Positions 35,470 through 48,509 of a DNA stretch of 64,000 nucleotides are shown here, piece after piece; within the stretch, counting starts at the first letter, position 1; each line of letters starts with the position of its first letter. The translations under genes and the position numbers were made by a program. Origin of the DNA: Unio delphinus (taxonomy: Eukaryota > Mollusca > Bivalvia > Unionida > Unionidae); contig JAQISU010000003.1 in NCBI GenBank assembly GCA_029339505.1, positions 16,209,001-16,273,000 on the forward strand, read 5' to 3'. The notes beneath the pieces were generated by a model. The model was not told where the DNA came from and made no database searches. It was given only the letters and a program-made list of their open reading frames with translations.

Positions 35470-37755
35470 TCAAAAAAAATCCAATTATGTAATATCCAAC
35501 AGTCCATGCAACTCCATTTTCTTAATTAGTTTTTATTATTGTATGCAGCATGATTCCCTTTGGAAATACACAAATCGAGATAACTGGTTTCATTTGATTA
35601 TTTTATATACATGTATGTAAGGTACTTTACGTTATGAAATCCAGATATCCTGAACTTCCAATACGTTATATATTTGTAAACTTCAAGATTAATCCTGCAG
35701 TGTAATACCATAAAAGCATTGAAAATAGCAATAAAAAAGACTGGTCTTCCAACCAACTATTAATGAAACTGATGAAAAAATCCTCCCAAACGTTCCTGGT
35801 CCACTATGAGAATTGCTGCCTGAAGCCACTGCATTGGCTGGCTGGAATTTAGATCCACCAAGAACATATCTACTTTTTAGAATAACGTGTCAAGGATCCA
35901 GAGTTTGTTTTATCATAAGAAACAATCCAATCCCTGAAGGTATTGTTTTATTTTCAGAAATCACTCAATTTGCATAATTGTCATATAAGGCACATGGTAT
36001 CAGTTTCTAATGGCTCCACTTTCTGAAAATTTTAAATCCATATATTAAAGACCTGAAGACAGTATCTGAATGACAACTTTCAGAATAATGTTTTATCATG
36101 GTATTAAAGATAGAATACGCAATTTTCAAAAGTTGGCAAATAGTTCAACTTCAAGAATATTTTTTTCAGCACATGTCCTGCAGAAACCAACTGATAATTA
36201 CTAACAAATGATCATTTCATGAAAATATATCAATTCAAAAATGGTTGTCAATGTAAAAGTGCAATTATTTAATAATGTACATTTTTGAGTTTCATTAACT
36301 TCAAATCTGTATTTACTTTTGTAATAAAACTTGTTTCTATGGTTAGCTGTAAACTTATCTCCCCTTAACTTCAATGAAAATGGCAACTAAGATAAGAGCA
36401 TATTGAAAAATATCCATCCCTGTCTGTGAATAATATTACATAGCATATCTGCTGGGTTTTTTTAAGGACCTGTGATTGCTGGATTCAGACTAATTTCCCA
36501 AAAATCGTCGAGTCGAACCTTTATTTACTTTAATATTAAATCATACTTTATATACCAAAGTGGTAAGCAGACTTTTGTCCCTACATTTTCACATACAATG
36601 GTCCAAACTATATGTACTATAAAGCGCACAAGATTGTTGTCCAATACACAGAATAAATATCCAATACACAACATTCTGAACTGAAACCTCAGTATCCAAC
36701 TGAAATTTCATATTATCACAACACTAACATCTTTCCATGCGAATAAAAACAAAGCTTGCAATAAACAACATTACTACTACAATCCTTTCAATTTAGCTGT
36801 CAAGGCAACTCAACATTAAATGTAACTATAAAGGAGTAACTGCCAGAGACAAAAATGTACTCAAATGATTTTAACTAGGAACACACCCAAACAAGGTTAT
36901 TGATTTGTTGAGCTTAAGCTTATAAACTAGACTAAAAAATGAGCAAATTGAATGCCCTAGTTACTCAGGAGCTGCATCAATCAATCAATCAATTATAAAA
37001 GCTTTTACTATGCATAAAACCTTTGAGTGCCAGCATTTATTGTCTCAATTTGAACATGCATTAACTTTATCTGGATATGTTCACTTTATTATTTTCTGTT
37101 CCAAAACGTCTGTAAAATCTAAACCCACATGGAACAGATAAACTTCCCAAAACAACTATTGGCATATAGAAGAACTCAGCTCCCCTGCCCTCATTACATT
37201 TCTGCCACATTACAACCATAATGGATTGAAATCACCACCTCTATGGAAGTAACATCTAGATGTTGATCAAGGTGTATCTATGGGAACCAGGTATTTGAAG
37301 AATAATAAATATGGTACAGGAAGCTATACCAATTAATGGTATTGATTAGTATTGGTCACAGTACACTTGCACTGCTACAAAACAATATAGGACACATTTG
37401 TTTTAATGTCATGGTTCAGATGCCTTCATAACTATAACGGAGGGCCACTGAAGATCAATTATTTACACACTATTGTGCCTCTGTGCAAATATAATAACCC
37501 ATTATGAGAAAGCAAATATGATTTCTTTTGATTCATATGACTATTTTCTTATGTTTAGACCTTTACTTTCTGTCAATTTGAAAAATATGTTTAAGAGTCA
37601 TATATTCACAAAAGCAATTTTGATCTATTTGCCAACCGAGACCCAGATGAGGCATTAAAACTGTGTCTGCATATCTTGGTCAATTCTGTCTATGAGGATT
37701 AATCTCTACAAAATAACACAGACCCTGCTCTTTTCCAGTACTATGTGAAGCCTGA
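35470..37755. other. Unique AT-rich stretch with no recognised gene
   Basis: No exon, repeat array or mobile element recognised on either strand; all ORFs are short and unlike known proteins. Confidence 0.55.
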
Positions 37756-37759
37756 GTAG

Positions 37760-38779
37760 TGTGTTAAGTTGTTTTCAGATTATTATAGATTACATGTATA
37801 TGCAAGTACATGTATATAACGTATTAAAGATAAATTTTTGGACAAAAACGTAAACTAAAGTTCCTTCTTTCTAACACTCTACATGTAGTGACCAATCCTT
37901 ACAATGATCAGTGTTCAAAAAAGGATGCTTCCTAATTGTATGCAAAAAGCAAATATATAGCAGAACAATGTGAAATTACATTAAAAATGGTTTCAAGAAC
38001 CAAGAAATGAAGCAACATAATATAAAGCAGCAATAACAAAACAAAGATTAACTAATTTAATGTAATCCATGCCCATACCCACATTGTAAGATATATGGTG
38101 GTATACAGAGGGGTGTTATAGTGAAGACTCACTGTATTTGTAAAAATTCTAATATAATAACAGATACTGGAAAATAGCCATCAGACTGGTATTCACATTC
38201 AGAATGGTGTCTTTTTCTTCTTTCCATTGCACAAGTTCATATTACCTTAACAATGAACAATTTTGAGTAACCAAGATAATTTGAGGTGTGTAGACAGTAA
38301 ATATAAATACATATGCAATTAGATGAATGGGGAAACATGCTTCAAGTTTATGAGATGCATGTGTGACTGCAGACATGTTTCCTGTGCATACCTGATAGCA
38401 TAAAGTGAACCTGTTTACAACCAAGCTGGATTTGACTGATCCATTTTTTACCTGCATAATTTTAGTAATACAGAGACCTAGAACTCACAAGATAAAACAT
38501 CAGTTATCACAAACTTGTCCCCAAACTTTTGTTGCCTGAATAATTTTGATAATAGTATAATAAGTATACAATGCAATTTTTTCTAAATATTAAGAATAAG
38601 TAACAAGTCAAGTTATTGTGAACAGTTTTTCTTCTTTTAGTCCATGTAACCTTGATCTTTGATCCTTTGAGTCTAAAATCAAATAGTTTTTTCCTTGCCA
38701 ATAATGGCATGCTGTTTTTCATTGTCTTGTGGAGAGCTCAAGATAACTAACTGTACAGACATGAAATAGACAACTCAAG

Positions 38780-38782
<3 letters not shown>
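37760..38782. repeat. Duplicated block A, copy 1 (uninterrupted)
   Basis: Matches 40465-40575 followed by 43598-44850. Landmarks are 'ttccttctttctaacactct', 'gactcactgtatttgtaaaa' and the near-perfect run around 38040-38160 versus 43745-43865 ('cccatacccacattgtaaga'). Both copies end in a long AT microsatellite. Confidence 0.88.

Positions 38783-38847
<65 letters not shown>
38783..38847. repeat. (AT)n microsatellite at the end of block A copy 1
   Basis: About 65 bp of AT dinucleotides. The equivalent run at 44851-44914 closes copy 2. Confidence 0.97.
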
Positions 38848-38851
<4 letters not shown>

Positions 38852-39589
38852 ATGAATGCATACATGAGCATAATTAATAATTACAACAAATATAAATAAT
38901 TCAGCCCCATCTCAAAATGAAATGGTTTTTATGAGCAAAAAGTTGACACACAAATTTTGATTTAAAAAAATAAGAGATCTGGATTTTCCATTGTTTTCTC
39001 TGGGATGTCTGTTCATGAAATTTCTACAAAAATTTACAAATCCTTACTACCTTCAAAAAGGGTCAGGTTTGATGTCAGCTTAACCCAATCTGTAACCATC
39101 ATTCATTTTAAATCTTTTTTTATAATAAAGATGTAAATGCTTGAGTAATAGGTCACACATTAAAGTCAAACAATAAATTACATTTTGCATTTAAGCAATG
39201 ATGCATTTTATGGATTATTTCATTTTTAACTCCTCTAAATGGCTAATATTTAAAATGGCAGACATTTGTTTTCATAAGTCAGTTGGTAAGGTCAGTTTGT
39301 ATGTAGTTCTAATTCACAGTATGTAGTGTCATTGTCACAATAACACATATCTGCCACAAGGTCAATAATTGGTATAAACAGTTTATACAGAAAATTATTT
39401 ACCACATCTACATGTATTGAAACATAACTGTACTGTTCTCATAAAAATGAAAGGCCTTGTCCTTAAAATGATAAATCAGGAATTCACCCAGTGAAAATCT
39501 TTCAAGTAGAAATTAAATCACAATGACAAATTGATATATTCATGAGAATATACGGAATTGATATTGATATGCAACAAAGTACAATGGTC

Positions 39590-40418
39590 CCTCTTTATAA
39601 AGCACCTCAGTATAATACATTCTCTGATATATTATCAGCAAACTAAACTCATTATAACACAGTTCCTGATATAGCCTGGGTAAACTGCATTTGTTATAAC
39701 ACATTCCCTGATATATCATGGGCAAACTAAACTCATTATAACACAGTTCCTGATACAGCCTGGGTAAACTAAACTTGTTATAACACAGTTCCTGATAAAA
39801 CCTGGGTAAACTAAACTTGTTATAACACAGTTCCTGATATAGCCTGGGTAGTCTAAACACTCACTATAACACAGTCCCTTATATACAATGGGCAGACTAA
39901 ATAATCACTATAACACAGTCCCTGATATACAATGGGCAGACTAAACACTCACTATAACACAGTCCCTGATATACAATGGGCAGACTAAACACTCACTATA
40001 ACACAGTTCCTGATATACAATGGGCAGACTAAACACTCACTATAGCACAGTCCCTGATATACAATGGGCAGACTAAACACTCACTATAACACAGTCCCTG
40101 ATATACAATGGGCAGACTAAACACTCACTATAACACAGTCCCTGATATACAATGGGCAGACTAAACACTCACTATAACACAGTCCCTGATATACAATGGG
40201 CAGACTAAACACTCACTATAACACAGTCCCTGATATACAATGGGCAGAATAAACAATCACTATAACACAGTCCCTGATATACAATGGGCAGACTAAACAA
40301 TCACTATAACACTGTCCCTGATATATTTTTGGTAGACTAAACACTCATTATAACACAGTCCCTGATATATTTTTGGCAGACTAAACACTCACTATAACAC
40401 AGTCCTTGATATATCACG
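39590..40418. repeat. 44-bp tandem array, about 18 units
   Basis: Unit 'ctgatatacaatgggcagac' plus 'taaacactcactataacaca'. Central units are nearly identical; the left-hand units ('cctgggtaaactaaac' type, about 45 bp) and right-hand units ('tatatttttggcagac' type) are diverged. Confidence 0.95.
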
Positions 40419-40601
40419 CACAAACAAAACACAATTTGTTAATGAGAAAATACCATGCCAAAACAGAGTATGTTGTTTTCAGCTGGATCTAAATTATAAG
40501 GAAGTATGTAAAGTACTGCAGATAAATTTGTGGACAACATCAGTACAAAAGTGTTCCTTCTTTCTAACACTCTACAGCTGAGATATAAAAGTGGCATTAT
40601 A

Positions 40602-40680
40602 TGTGTGTGTGATTTGGATTTTTAATGTAGCTTTAACCATTTTTCAGCCATATCACTATGACATCTACAGTGTGACAGTG
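40602..40680 (-). mobile_element. SINE family 1, 3' fragment
   Basis: GT run, then 'gatttggatttttaatgtag' and 'catatcactatgacatct', the 3' end of family 1. It abuts the LINE to the right. Confidence 0.8.
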
Positions 40681-40683
40681 CAA

Positions 40684-43220
40684 GTACCTGACAAAGCAGA
40701 CTGCAACTACACCACCCAAAAGAAAGCAAAAGAAAACCAACAAGGAAACCTTCGATCCTCAAGTTAGGTACCTGGAATGTCCGGACCATGCTAACTGGAC
40801 TCTCATATGATCTCCATGCAATCAGCAATGTTCGAAAGACTTAAGTCATCAATGAAGAACTTGCAGGAATACAGGTCAACATTGTCGCACTACAGGAGAC
40901 ATGTCTACCAGATTCTGGGTCCCTCAAAGAAAAGGAAATACACGTTCTTCTGGCAAGGAAAGAGCACTGATGAATCCAGATAGTTTGGTATTGGATTCGC
41001 GATCAGGAACTCTCTGCTGGGGATGAAAGAACCCTGCCAACTAGGAAACGGAGACTGCTATCCCTCTGCCTTAAAACCACAACTGGGCCTGTTAACCTGA
41101 TCAGCGTTTATGATCCCACATTAAGCGCCACTGCAGACACCAAGGATGAGTTCTACAATGAGTTAAACTTGCATATAAAAAAATTCCCAAGGAAGAAAAT
41201 TTGATATTGGTAGACTTCAACACTATGGTGGGTGCCAACCATGACTCTTGCCCTTCATGTTTTGGAAAGTTGTGCATTGGGAAGATGAATGAGAACGGGA
41301 AGCGACTCCTAGAGATGTGCTCATACCAAGACCTTAGCATCACCAATTCTTTCTTTCAAACAAATCCACAGCATATAGTGTCTTGGAGGCAACCTAGGTC
41401 GGAACAGTGGCACCAACTGAACTTAATCATTACAAGACAGTCTGTAATTGTAGTTATTGTAGGGTTTAATGCCAATTTTCAGCACACGATAGGCTATACA
41501 TGACGGCCAGTATTATTGGTGACAGAAGAACCTGGGAAAACCCTGGAAAGAACCATCAACCCACAAGAAGCTACTGGCAAGCTTTCTCACATAACTACAT
41601 TAGCCGAATCTTACACTCAAACTCATGCAGACAGAGGTGAGATGGCAGTGATCCATAACAGAAAGCGCTTTAGAACACTCGGCCATGTAGCACCCCCTAA
41701 CGAGATGGTCTGTCATGAAGGGTGTGTTTGCACAGTACTGACTACGACATTGACCACTTGCTGGTATGTTGCAAAATGAAGCTTCAGCCAAAGAAGATAC
41801 ACCATGCATAGATGTGAGCAAGACAAGGCTGAGGAATTCATTTATGCCCTCTACAAGATATCTGATACTGAACCTCCCAACAACAGTGCAAAGAAGACAG
41901 CTGAGATCACAACACAGCGCAGCCACGTGGATCTTTGGTAAGAAGCAGTCAAAGTACAATCACTGGTTTGAGGCTAACTCCACCACATTCATGCCAACCA
42001 TAGAAGAGCATCACAGTGCTCACCTGCAAGAGGACTCTACATGCATACAGGTCTGCCAGAAGCAAAGTGCAGAGGTTAGCACAGCAGTGCACCAATGAAT
42101 ACTGACTTTCAGCATCTAGTCAGCAGCAGATATTGAAAATATTAGAGGCTTGTATGATGGCATAAAAAAAGCAATGGGTTCCATGAAGAAAGTGACAGCA
42201 CCACTGAAGTCTGCCGCAGGCAATACCATCTATGACAAGAGCAAGCAGATGTACCATTTGGTGAAGTACTACTCTGAACTGTACTTCAGAGAAACCATGT
42301 GGCCAACAATGCCCTCAACGTTATTTAAAACCTCCTACTCATGGCCAAACTGGACAATAAATCTACTGTGGCAGACCTAAAAAAGGCCACAGAGAAACTG
42401 ACCTGCAAAGCCCCAGAGAAGGATGGTATCAAAGCATGAAGTAATCAAGTGTGGATGCATTATGCTGCTCACACACCTGCATGACCTCCTTGGCCAGTGC
42501 TGGGATGAGGGTGCAGTGCCTCAGGACATGAGAGATGCCAACATTGTAACCTTGTACAAGAACAAAGGTTACAGAAATGACTGCAATGACTATAGGGGCA
42601 TATCCCTTCTCAACATAGTCTTCGCACACATCATCCTCAACAGAGTGCTGATTTTTTTCTGACAGAGCGTATCCATAGTCATAGTGTGGGTTTGCACAGA
42701 GAACTACACAATCGACATGATCTTCTCCAAAAGGCAACTGCAGAGAACAACACAGACCCTTCTTCCTGGCCTTCTTTACAGACCTCACCAAGGTGTTAGA
42801 CCTGGTCAGCAGAAACAGGCTCTTCACAACCTTGGTCAAAATTGGATGACCTCCAAAGCTGCTAAACATGATCCAGTCCTTCCAAGATGACATGAAAGGC
42901 ACAGTGCAGTATGATGGCTCAATATCTGACTCTGATGGATGGATCCCAATAGACCTTGTTTATTTGGAACTTGCCTCTGGCAAAATGTCCATTGGATGGC
43001 CCCATCTCCACTTCAAGGATGTCTGAAAGAGTGACATGGAAGCTCTGACATCAATGTCAACACTTGGGAAGAGCTTGTTCTAGACAGGCCCAGCTGGCAA
43101 CACACTCTGATAACAGGTTTGAAAGCAGGCAATGACAAGCTATGCTTGCTACCTGATGAAAAGCGATCTCAGAGGAAGAAGCAGCTTCAACACACACTAG
43201 ACTCAACCTTCAGGTTTGTT
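40684..43220 (+). pseudogene. Non-LTR retrotransposon (endonuclease plus reverse transcriptase), decayed
   Basis: The plus strand, with several stops and frameshifts, retains the start of an AP-endonuclease-type domain (LGTWNVRTM, then VNIVALQET and YDPTLSA). After an inserted SINE (41449-41696) come the endonuclease end YDIDHLLVCCKMKL, then the reverse transcriptase entry QDMRDANIVTLYKNKG and NDYRGISLLNIV, and a C-terminal LVLDRPSWQHTL. Motifs A to C of the catalytic core are badly damaged. This is the LINE type whose endonuclease is often annotated as craniofacial-development-protein-2-like; I cannot place the clade. Not functional. Confidence 0.85.
41449..41696 (-). mobile_element. SINE family 2 copy nested in the LINE
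   Basis: Starts 'tgtagggtttaatgccaat' and ends with the reverse of the tRNA-like head 'gcgctttagaacactcggcc'. It interrupts the LINE endonuclease domain between the sequence-specific middle and the DHLLV motif. Confidence 0.88.
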
Positions 43221-43227
43221 TGTTTCT

Positions 43228-43590
43228 TTGTTTGATAGGATTTTTAATGTAGCTTTAAAACATTTTCAGTCATATCACTATGATGTCTGCAGTGAGACAG
43301 TTTATAGTGATGTCTAGTACAGGGGAATCATGCCGCAGACATGTATCATGATGTCCCACCCAGTCACATTATCCTGACACCAGGCTGACCAGTACTAAAC
43401 CTAAACTTTTAATATTGAGCATCAAGCGTGGCAGCTGTTAGTACCATTTTTGTAAAACTTTTGTATGACTCCGCATGATGTCCCACTCAATCACAGTCCT
43501 GACACCAACAAGTCAACAAGTACTAAAATTAACCTCTTAATGCTGAGTGCCAAGTGAGACATCTGTTAGTACAATTTTTACAAGTCTTTT
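43228..43590 (-). mobile_element. SINE family 1 copy plus partial tandem second copy
   Basis: 'gatttttaatgtagcttt' through 'gtcccacccagtcacattat' to 'cagctgttagtaccattt' forms one headless copy (to about 43470). 'gatgtcccactcaatcac' to 'gttagtacaatttttaca' repeats the middle of the element (43474-43590). Confidence 0.82.
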
Positions 43591-44848
43591 AAGAATTGTA
43601 ATTGACCAATCCTTTTAAAGAGCATTGTTCTAAAAATGAGGCTTCCTAATTGTTTCTAAAATTAAAATATTTAGCAGTTTATAATGTGAAATCACATTAA
43701 AATTGGTTTCAAGAACCAAGACATGATACAAAGCAGCAATAACAAAACAAAGATTAACTAATTTAATGTAATCCATGCCCATACCCACATTGTAAGATAT
43801 ATGGTGGTATACAGAGGGGTGTTATAGTGAAGACTCACTGTATTTGTAAAAATTCTAATAACAGACACTGGAAAATAGCCATCGGACTGGTATTTACAAA
43901 TTCAAAATGGTGTCAGTTTCTTTCAAACTGCACAGGTTTTATACTGTCATAAAGAAGGAACAAGTTTGAAGAACCAGGTAATTTAAGGTACATACATGGT
44001 AAATATAAATATATATGTAAATAAATGATTGATACTGGGATAAAACATTAAGGTTATGAATTGCATGGTGGTTGCAGACATGGTTTCTGTGCACAAAGAG
44101 AATCAGTTTACCAACAAGATGAATATGACTGATCTATTTACATAATTTAGACACCCAGCAGTATAACAACTAGCTAAGCATCAGTTACCATGGACTTGTC
44201 CCCACAATTGCCTGAATAATTTAGATATCAGTATAGTAAGTTTATATTGCAAATTCTTCTAACTATTCATTAAAAAGTCATACAAATTTGCATTTTGAAT
44301 ACAAATGTTTAACCCTGATTACTGTGAACCCTACAATATCTTGTGAATTCGCCAAAATCAAAACATTTGTTTTGAGGAAAGTAATGGATACAAAAATGCC
44401 TTTGTAAGAAATCTGAAAAATGTGTGAGTATACTCTTAAAAACTAGTTCAATCTCTTTAAAACTGTACTTGCCTGTACATGTATTCATTTTTTGGTTTCT
44501 AGATATAACTTGTGTCACATTCAGTGAAAACAATGAGAACAAGGAGTTAAAATTACAAGCATATTAACATTAACAGTTCTTAACTCTTGTAATAAACCCC
44601 AATTTGTTAAGTGTCTGTCTTGTCTCAAATGCCAGCTATTCACACATGGGTCAAGGTATCCAGAAGTAATTATGAAATGAGTTTTCCTATTATTTATTTT
44701 AGTCTAAATAACCTTGATCATTGTCCCTTTGCTTCTAAGATTTTTTCTCCAGTGCCTAAAATGGCATGCTGTTTTCAAAGTCTGGTTATGATAGATGGTG
44801 GAGAGCTCAAGATGTTGTACCAACATGAAATAAGCAACACATGGACTA

Positions 44849-44850
<2 letters not shown>

Positions 44851-44914
<64 letters not shown>
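44851..44914. repeat. (AT)n microsatellite at the end of block A copy 2
   Basis: About 64 bp of AT dinucleotides; counterpart of 38783-38847. Confidence 0.97.
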
Positions 44915-44916
<2 letters not shown>

Positions 44917-45216
44917 TTAGATAATATTAATGTAACAGAATCTCTGATTACAGTAATAAAAATGAACCTCTCAATATTTTTTTTTTGGGGGGGGTTGGTG
45001 TTTTAAAGCATAGAGGCATAAGATGTTATTTAGTGCCAAGAATATTGGAGAAAAGTGCCTTGCACATGGAGACACTATACCTGCTATTCAGTGCTGATCC
45101 AATGGAAAGATTGGAATCTGAATTCTTTCCAGTGCAAGTTGTACAGGCTAATAACACCACTGCAGCTTCTCAAACATAAAAAGATGTGCAGTTGGGCTTA
45201 ATGCAGGTCAAACTAC

Positions 45217-45531
45217 TCTGGTGGCTTCCTGGTTAGATCAATCATCTCAGATGTTGGAGTCACTGGTTCAAACCCTGGCCAAATCATGCTAAAGATTTAT
45301 AAAAATAGTACTAACAGCTGCCTTGAAGTAGCTCAGAATTAAGAGGTTAGTGCTGGGACTTGTCAGCCTGGTGTCAGGATAATGTGTTTGGGTGAGACAT
45401 CAAGCTATGTGTCTGGGGCATGAAGCCCTAGTCTCAGCTAGACATCACTATAAACTGCCACAATGCAGATAGCACATCAATAAGACTAAAGAATTGTCAA
45501 AGATGGTTAAAATTCCAAATCAAACACAAGT
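45217..45531 (+). mobile_element. SINE family 1, nearly full length, inside block B copy 1
   Basis: The head ACTCTGGTGGCTTCCTGG is followed by a B box 'ggttcaaaccctgg'. The body holds 'cctggtgtcaggataatgtg' and the end 'ggttaaaattccaaatca'. At the equivalent point in block B copy 2 (about 52295) the flanks join without it, an empty site. Confidence 0.9.
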
Positions 45532-45911
45532 GCAATCAGGTAAAAACTTTACCAAAGTAAGTGCATCACTGCTATTAAAATGGTGGGTTGATGTTTCACA
45601 GCCATTTACACACATAAGACTGTATTATAGTGTGGCAAACTGAGTCAAGTAGTCTTGCCCCAAAACATTTCATGGTGACTGAACTGATCTGGTCTTGCTA
45701 GAATTCAAACCTATACCCTTTAGCAATTCGAGTCAACTGTCAAGGCTTAAGTTTTCCAAAGAGTGCTTTATCTTAAAAATTTATATTTTAAGGGTCATGC
45801 TATCTTTTACCCTAACCTTTGTATTGTGAGCCGTTTTTTTTTTTTTTGGGGGGGGGGGTGTACCTAAACTTATATGGCCAGGATTGTTGTGCTGCTGTAC
45901 CATTTACCATT

Positions 45912-45960
45912 ATACATACATACATACATACATACATACATACATACATACATACATACA

Positions 45961-45992
<32 letters not shown>

Positions 45993-46104
45993 CATACATA
46001 CACACACACATATCATATAATACAATACAATACAATATCATACCATACCACACACACACACACACACATACATATCATATAATACAATGCAAAACAATAC
46101 AATA

Positions 46105-46145
<41 letters not shown>

Positions 46146-46181
46146 TACATACATACATACATACATACATACATACATACT
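45912..46181. repeat. (ACAT)n/(AC)n compound microsatellite
   Basis: About 80 bp of ACAT, then AC runs and 'atacaatacaat' islands, a second AC run and a second ACAT run. Confidence 0.96.
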
Positions 46182-47547
46182 CATTGGTGCTGTTTCATCC
46201 ATGAAGTCTGGAAATCCACTAATGTAAAGTTGCACTCCAAATGTTCCTGTGCTTTAAAGATGTTTTAAATACAGTGATTCACAATTTGTTATACTCCATG
46301 AATACTGGATACACAAGTTTCATAGTAAATTCACACCTGTTTAAATCCTTTATTCATGGTTAATGCTAATTTGGGTTGGAAGAAACCTATGCATATACAG
46401 TATACCCTTAATCTGTATCATAAATATAGGTAACCCACCAGTTCTTATTGGTGTGCAATTCCAAAAGATAACTGTCAATGAACACAACCAATAACCCCAC
46501 ATTTATATAGCTATTTATCTTACATTATGTAACTTTTTATAGAACAGGATTCAATAAATTGTTTTATTAAGCTCCCCTCCCCCCCTTATCAAAATTGGAC
46601 ACAGACTAGCAATGGTCAGTCAACTAAGACAGGACCAGTTCCAACTAACCACAATCTACTGAATGTACTACAATAGACTGATGTGAAAGAGGTAAACAGT
46701 TCCCTTGAAGATCCCCTGTGCCTGTTTCTAATATGTATCAAGAATATGTTTGGTTTAAAATTGTACCTATACAGCTACTGTCCTTGTTCCAGGACAGAGA
46801 TTTTCATTAGGAATGATATACAACTAATTACTGTTGGTCCAATTCCATAATATATAGCACTATTTATTCCAGTACAATACCAATGCTTCCAGATAAGCCC
46901 ACCCCCAATGTTTACAAATTAATAATTGCTAAATATTTACTAAAGAGATCTTACATAGTAAGTCTACCCCTTACATTTTTAATAAATTTATTAGCCTCAC
47001 CCCACCCCAGCCTACAATGTGAGAAAAACTGTACATTCATGTATAGTGTACTTGCAATGTGAAGGAAATTGGAGGGAACATAAAAATAATCATAAAAGAA
47101 TTTAAAAGACCATATAGTTAGTTCATGAGACACCTAAAACACAGAAAAATTGTGAATTTAATACAGATGTTACATCTAGTTTACAAAACAAATTTAGTAA
47201 TTTCTAGCTATTGAATGTTCTGACCAATAACTGTTGAGTCTCTCAGGACAGGTGGTCTCTCATACCAATGGTCTTTCAGAACAGGTTTTACTGTAGTTTT
47301 AAATATGGACACCTTAGGATTCAAAACAATTATTTCCTTACAATGTCTAAGTACACACACTTTAAATTTGGCTGCCCAGAAGGCCTGAAAATCAATGATG
47401 TTAGCAGACTTCTTGACAGGATCTGAAGAATTGTCAGCTTTTCTCACTGCAGTGCAGTTGCTATAAATGCTTGAGTATTCCACTCTGATACAAAATTGAG
47501 CTCTTAATCTTACCAAAACACAAACTAATTCAAGATATTTGTACCTG

Positions 47548-48505
47548 ATGGAACTCGGCAGCTGAAATAATTAAACGGTTTCTGGAACTACAACCAGCTG
47601 TATATGCTGCCCTAATCAGCCAAGTTCAGTGTAAACAAAGATATAAGTACCTTGTCAGAAATTTATATTAGCAATGCTGAAGAAGTAATGACGTGTTTAA
47701 AATCACTATGGACAAACACAACAGTGTTGTGCACATTAAAAACCTACCATATCATTCTTCCGCTTCAGAATCAACTGTTGACTACACTTATGGCACCATC
47801 CGATCATGATTCAAATTGGAGAAATACATGAAAGCAACTACAGTATTGTGAATGATCTTTTGACCAGATATGAAGGAAATAAGGATTTCCTCTAGATAGC
47901 AACTGCTCTGGACCTCGGGTTCAAAAACCTTCATTTTCTGATTAACAACAATCGATTTGCAGTCTTCAACTGCTAGGCTCTGGCTGCATCCACTTCTTAT
48001 GAACGGAATCAGCCAAAGAAAGTTAAACAGGTATGCCAACATGATTCAGCTACTGATGTTCCACCTCTTCCTGCATTACCAGCTTTGTCAGCTGAGGATA
48101 TCAGCACAACTACATCTGAGCGAATGAAAAGAATAAAGACTGATGAAGATACTTCTGACTCTTCCACATTCACTAAAGTTGACTCTGTTTCTGTCTTATC
48201 TACATCTGCTTATGTAAGTTCTTTTTCTCCAAAGATAACTAAGGCTGGCCTTGCTTCCATTCTAGAGATGTATATGATGTGAGAGTGGAGAAAAATATGA
48301 AGACTGTTTTTCAAAAAGTAACTGAATAAATTGACAGCTACAAGAATCAGGAGTCCATTCTTCTTGCCCAGGACTCATTACAATGGTGGCAAGATCATCA
48401 ACATCAGTTTTCTGTTTTGTCCAGCTATGCAAGTGAGGTGCTCTACACACCAGCAAAATATGTCCCTTCTGAAAGACTCTTCAGTACTTCAGGCTATAGG
48501 GGGGT
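47548..48505 (+). pseudogene. hAT-superfamily transposase relic (ZBED-like)
   Basis: The plus strand, after correcting several frameshifts and stops, reads NSAAEIIKRFLELQPAVYAA, then ISNAEEVMTCLKSLW, a segment with ILPLQNQLL, IATALDLGFKNLHFL, a Ser/Thr-rich linker, and the hAT C-terminal dimerisation signature DSLQWWQDHQHQFSVLSSYA then PSERLFSTSGY. The order is that of hAT transposases related to ZBED proteins. The N-terminal BED finger and terminal inverted repeats were not found. An in-frame TAG and TAA and the frame changes make it inactive. It sits at the right edge of block B copy 1. Confidence 0.88.
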
Positions 48506-48509
48506 TTCA

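Larger units (their letters stand above)
40465..44850. repeat. Duplicated block A, copy 2 (split by retroelements)
   Basis: Left part 40465-40575 and right part from about 43598 match block A copy 1 continuously. Everything between (two SINE family 1 pieces, a LINE and a SINE family 2 copy) is absent from copy 1 and so was inserted after, or is specific to, this copy. Confidence 0.83.
44985..47370. repeat. Duplicated block B, copy 1
   Basis: Matches 52095-54200. Shared landmarks are 'aaagtgccttgcaca', 'aggtaaaaactttaccaaa', 'agggtcatgctatctttta', an ACAT microsatellite, 'aaatgttcctgtgctttaaa' and 'attcaaaacaattatttcc'. Copy 1 carries a SINE that copy 2 lacks. Confidence 0.88.

Noticed and set aside
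45812..46235. ORFs of repeated Tyr-Ile-His-Thr or Cys-Val
   Set aside because: Translations of ACAT and AC microsatellites; the same applies at 52652-52972, 34397-34657, 44611-45006, 57543-57740 and 58651-58842.
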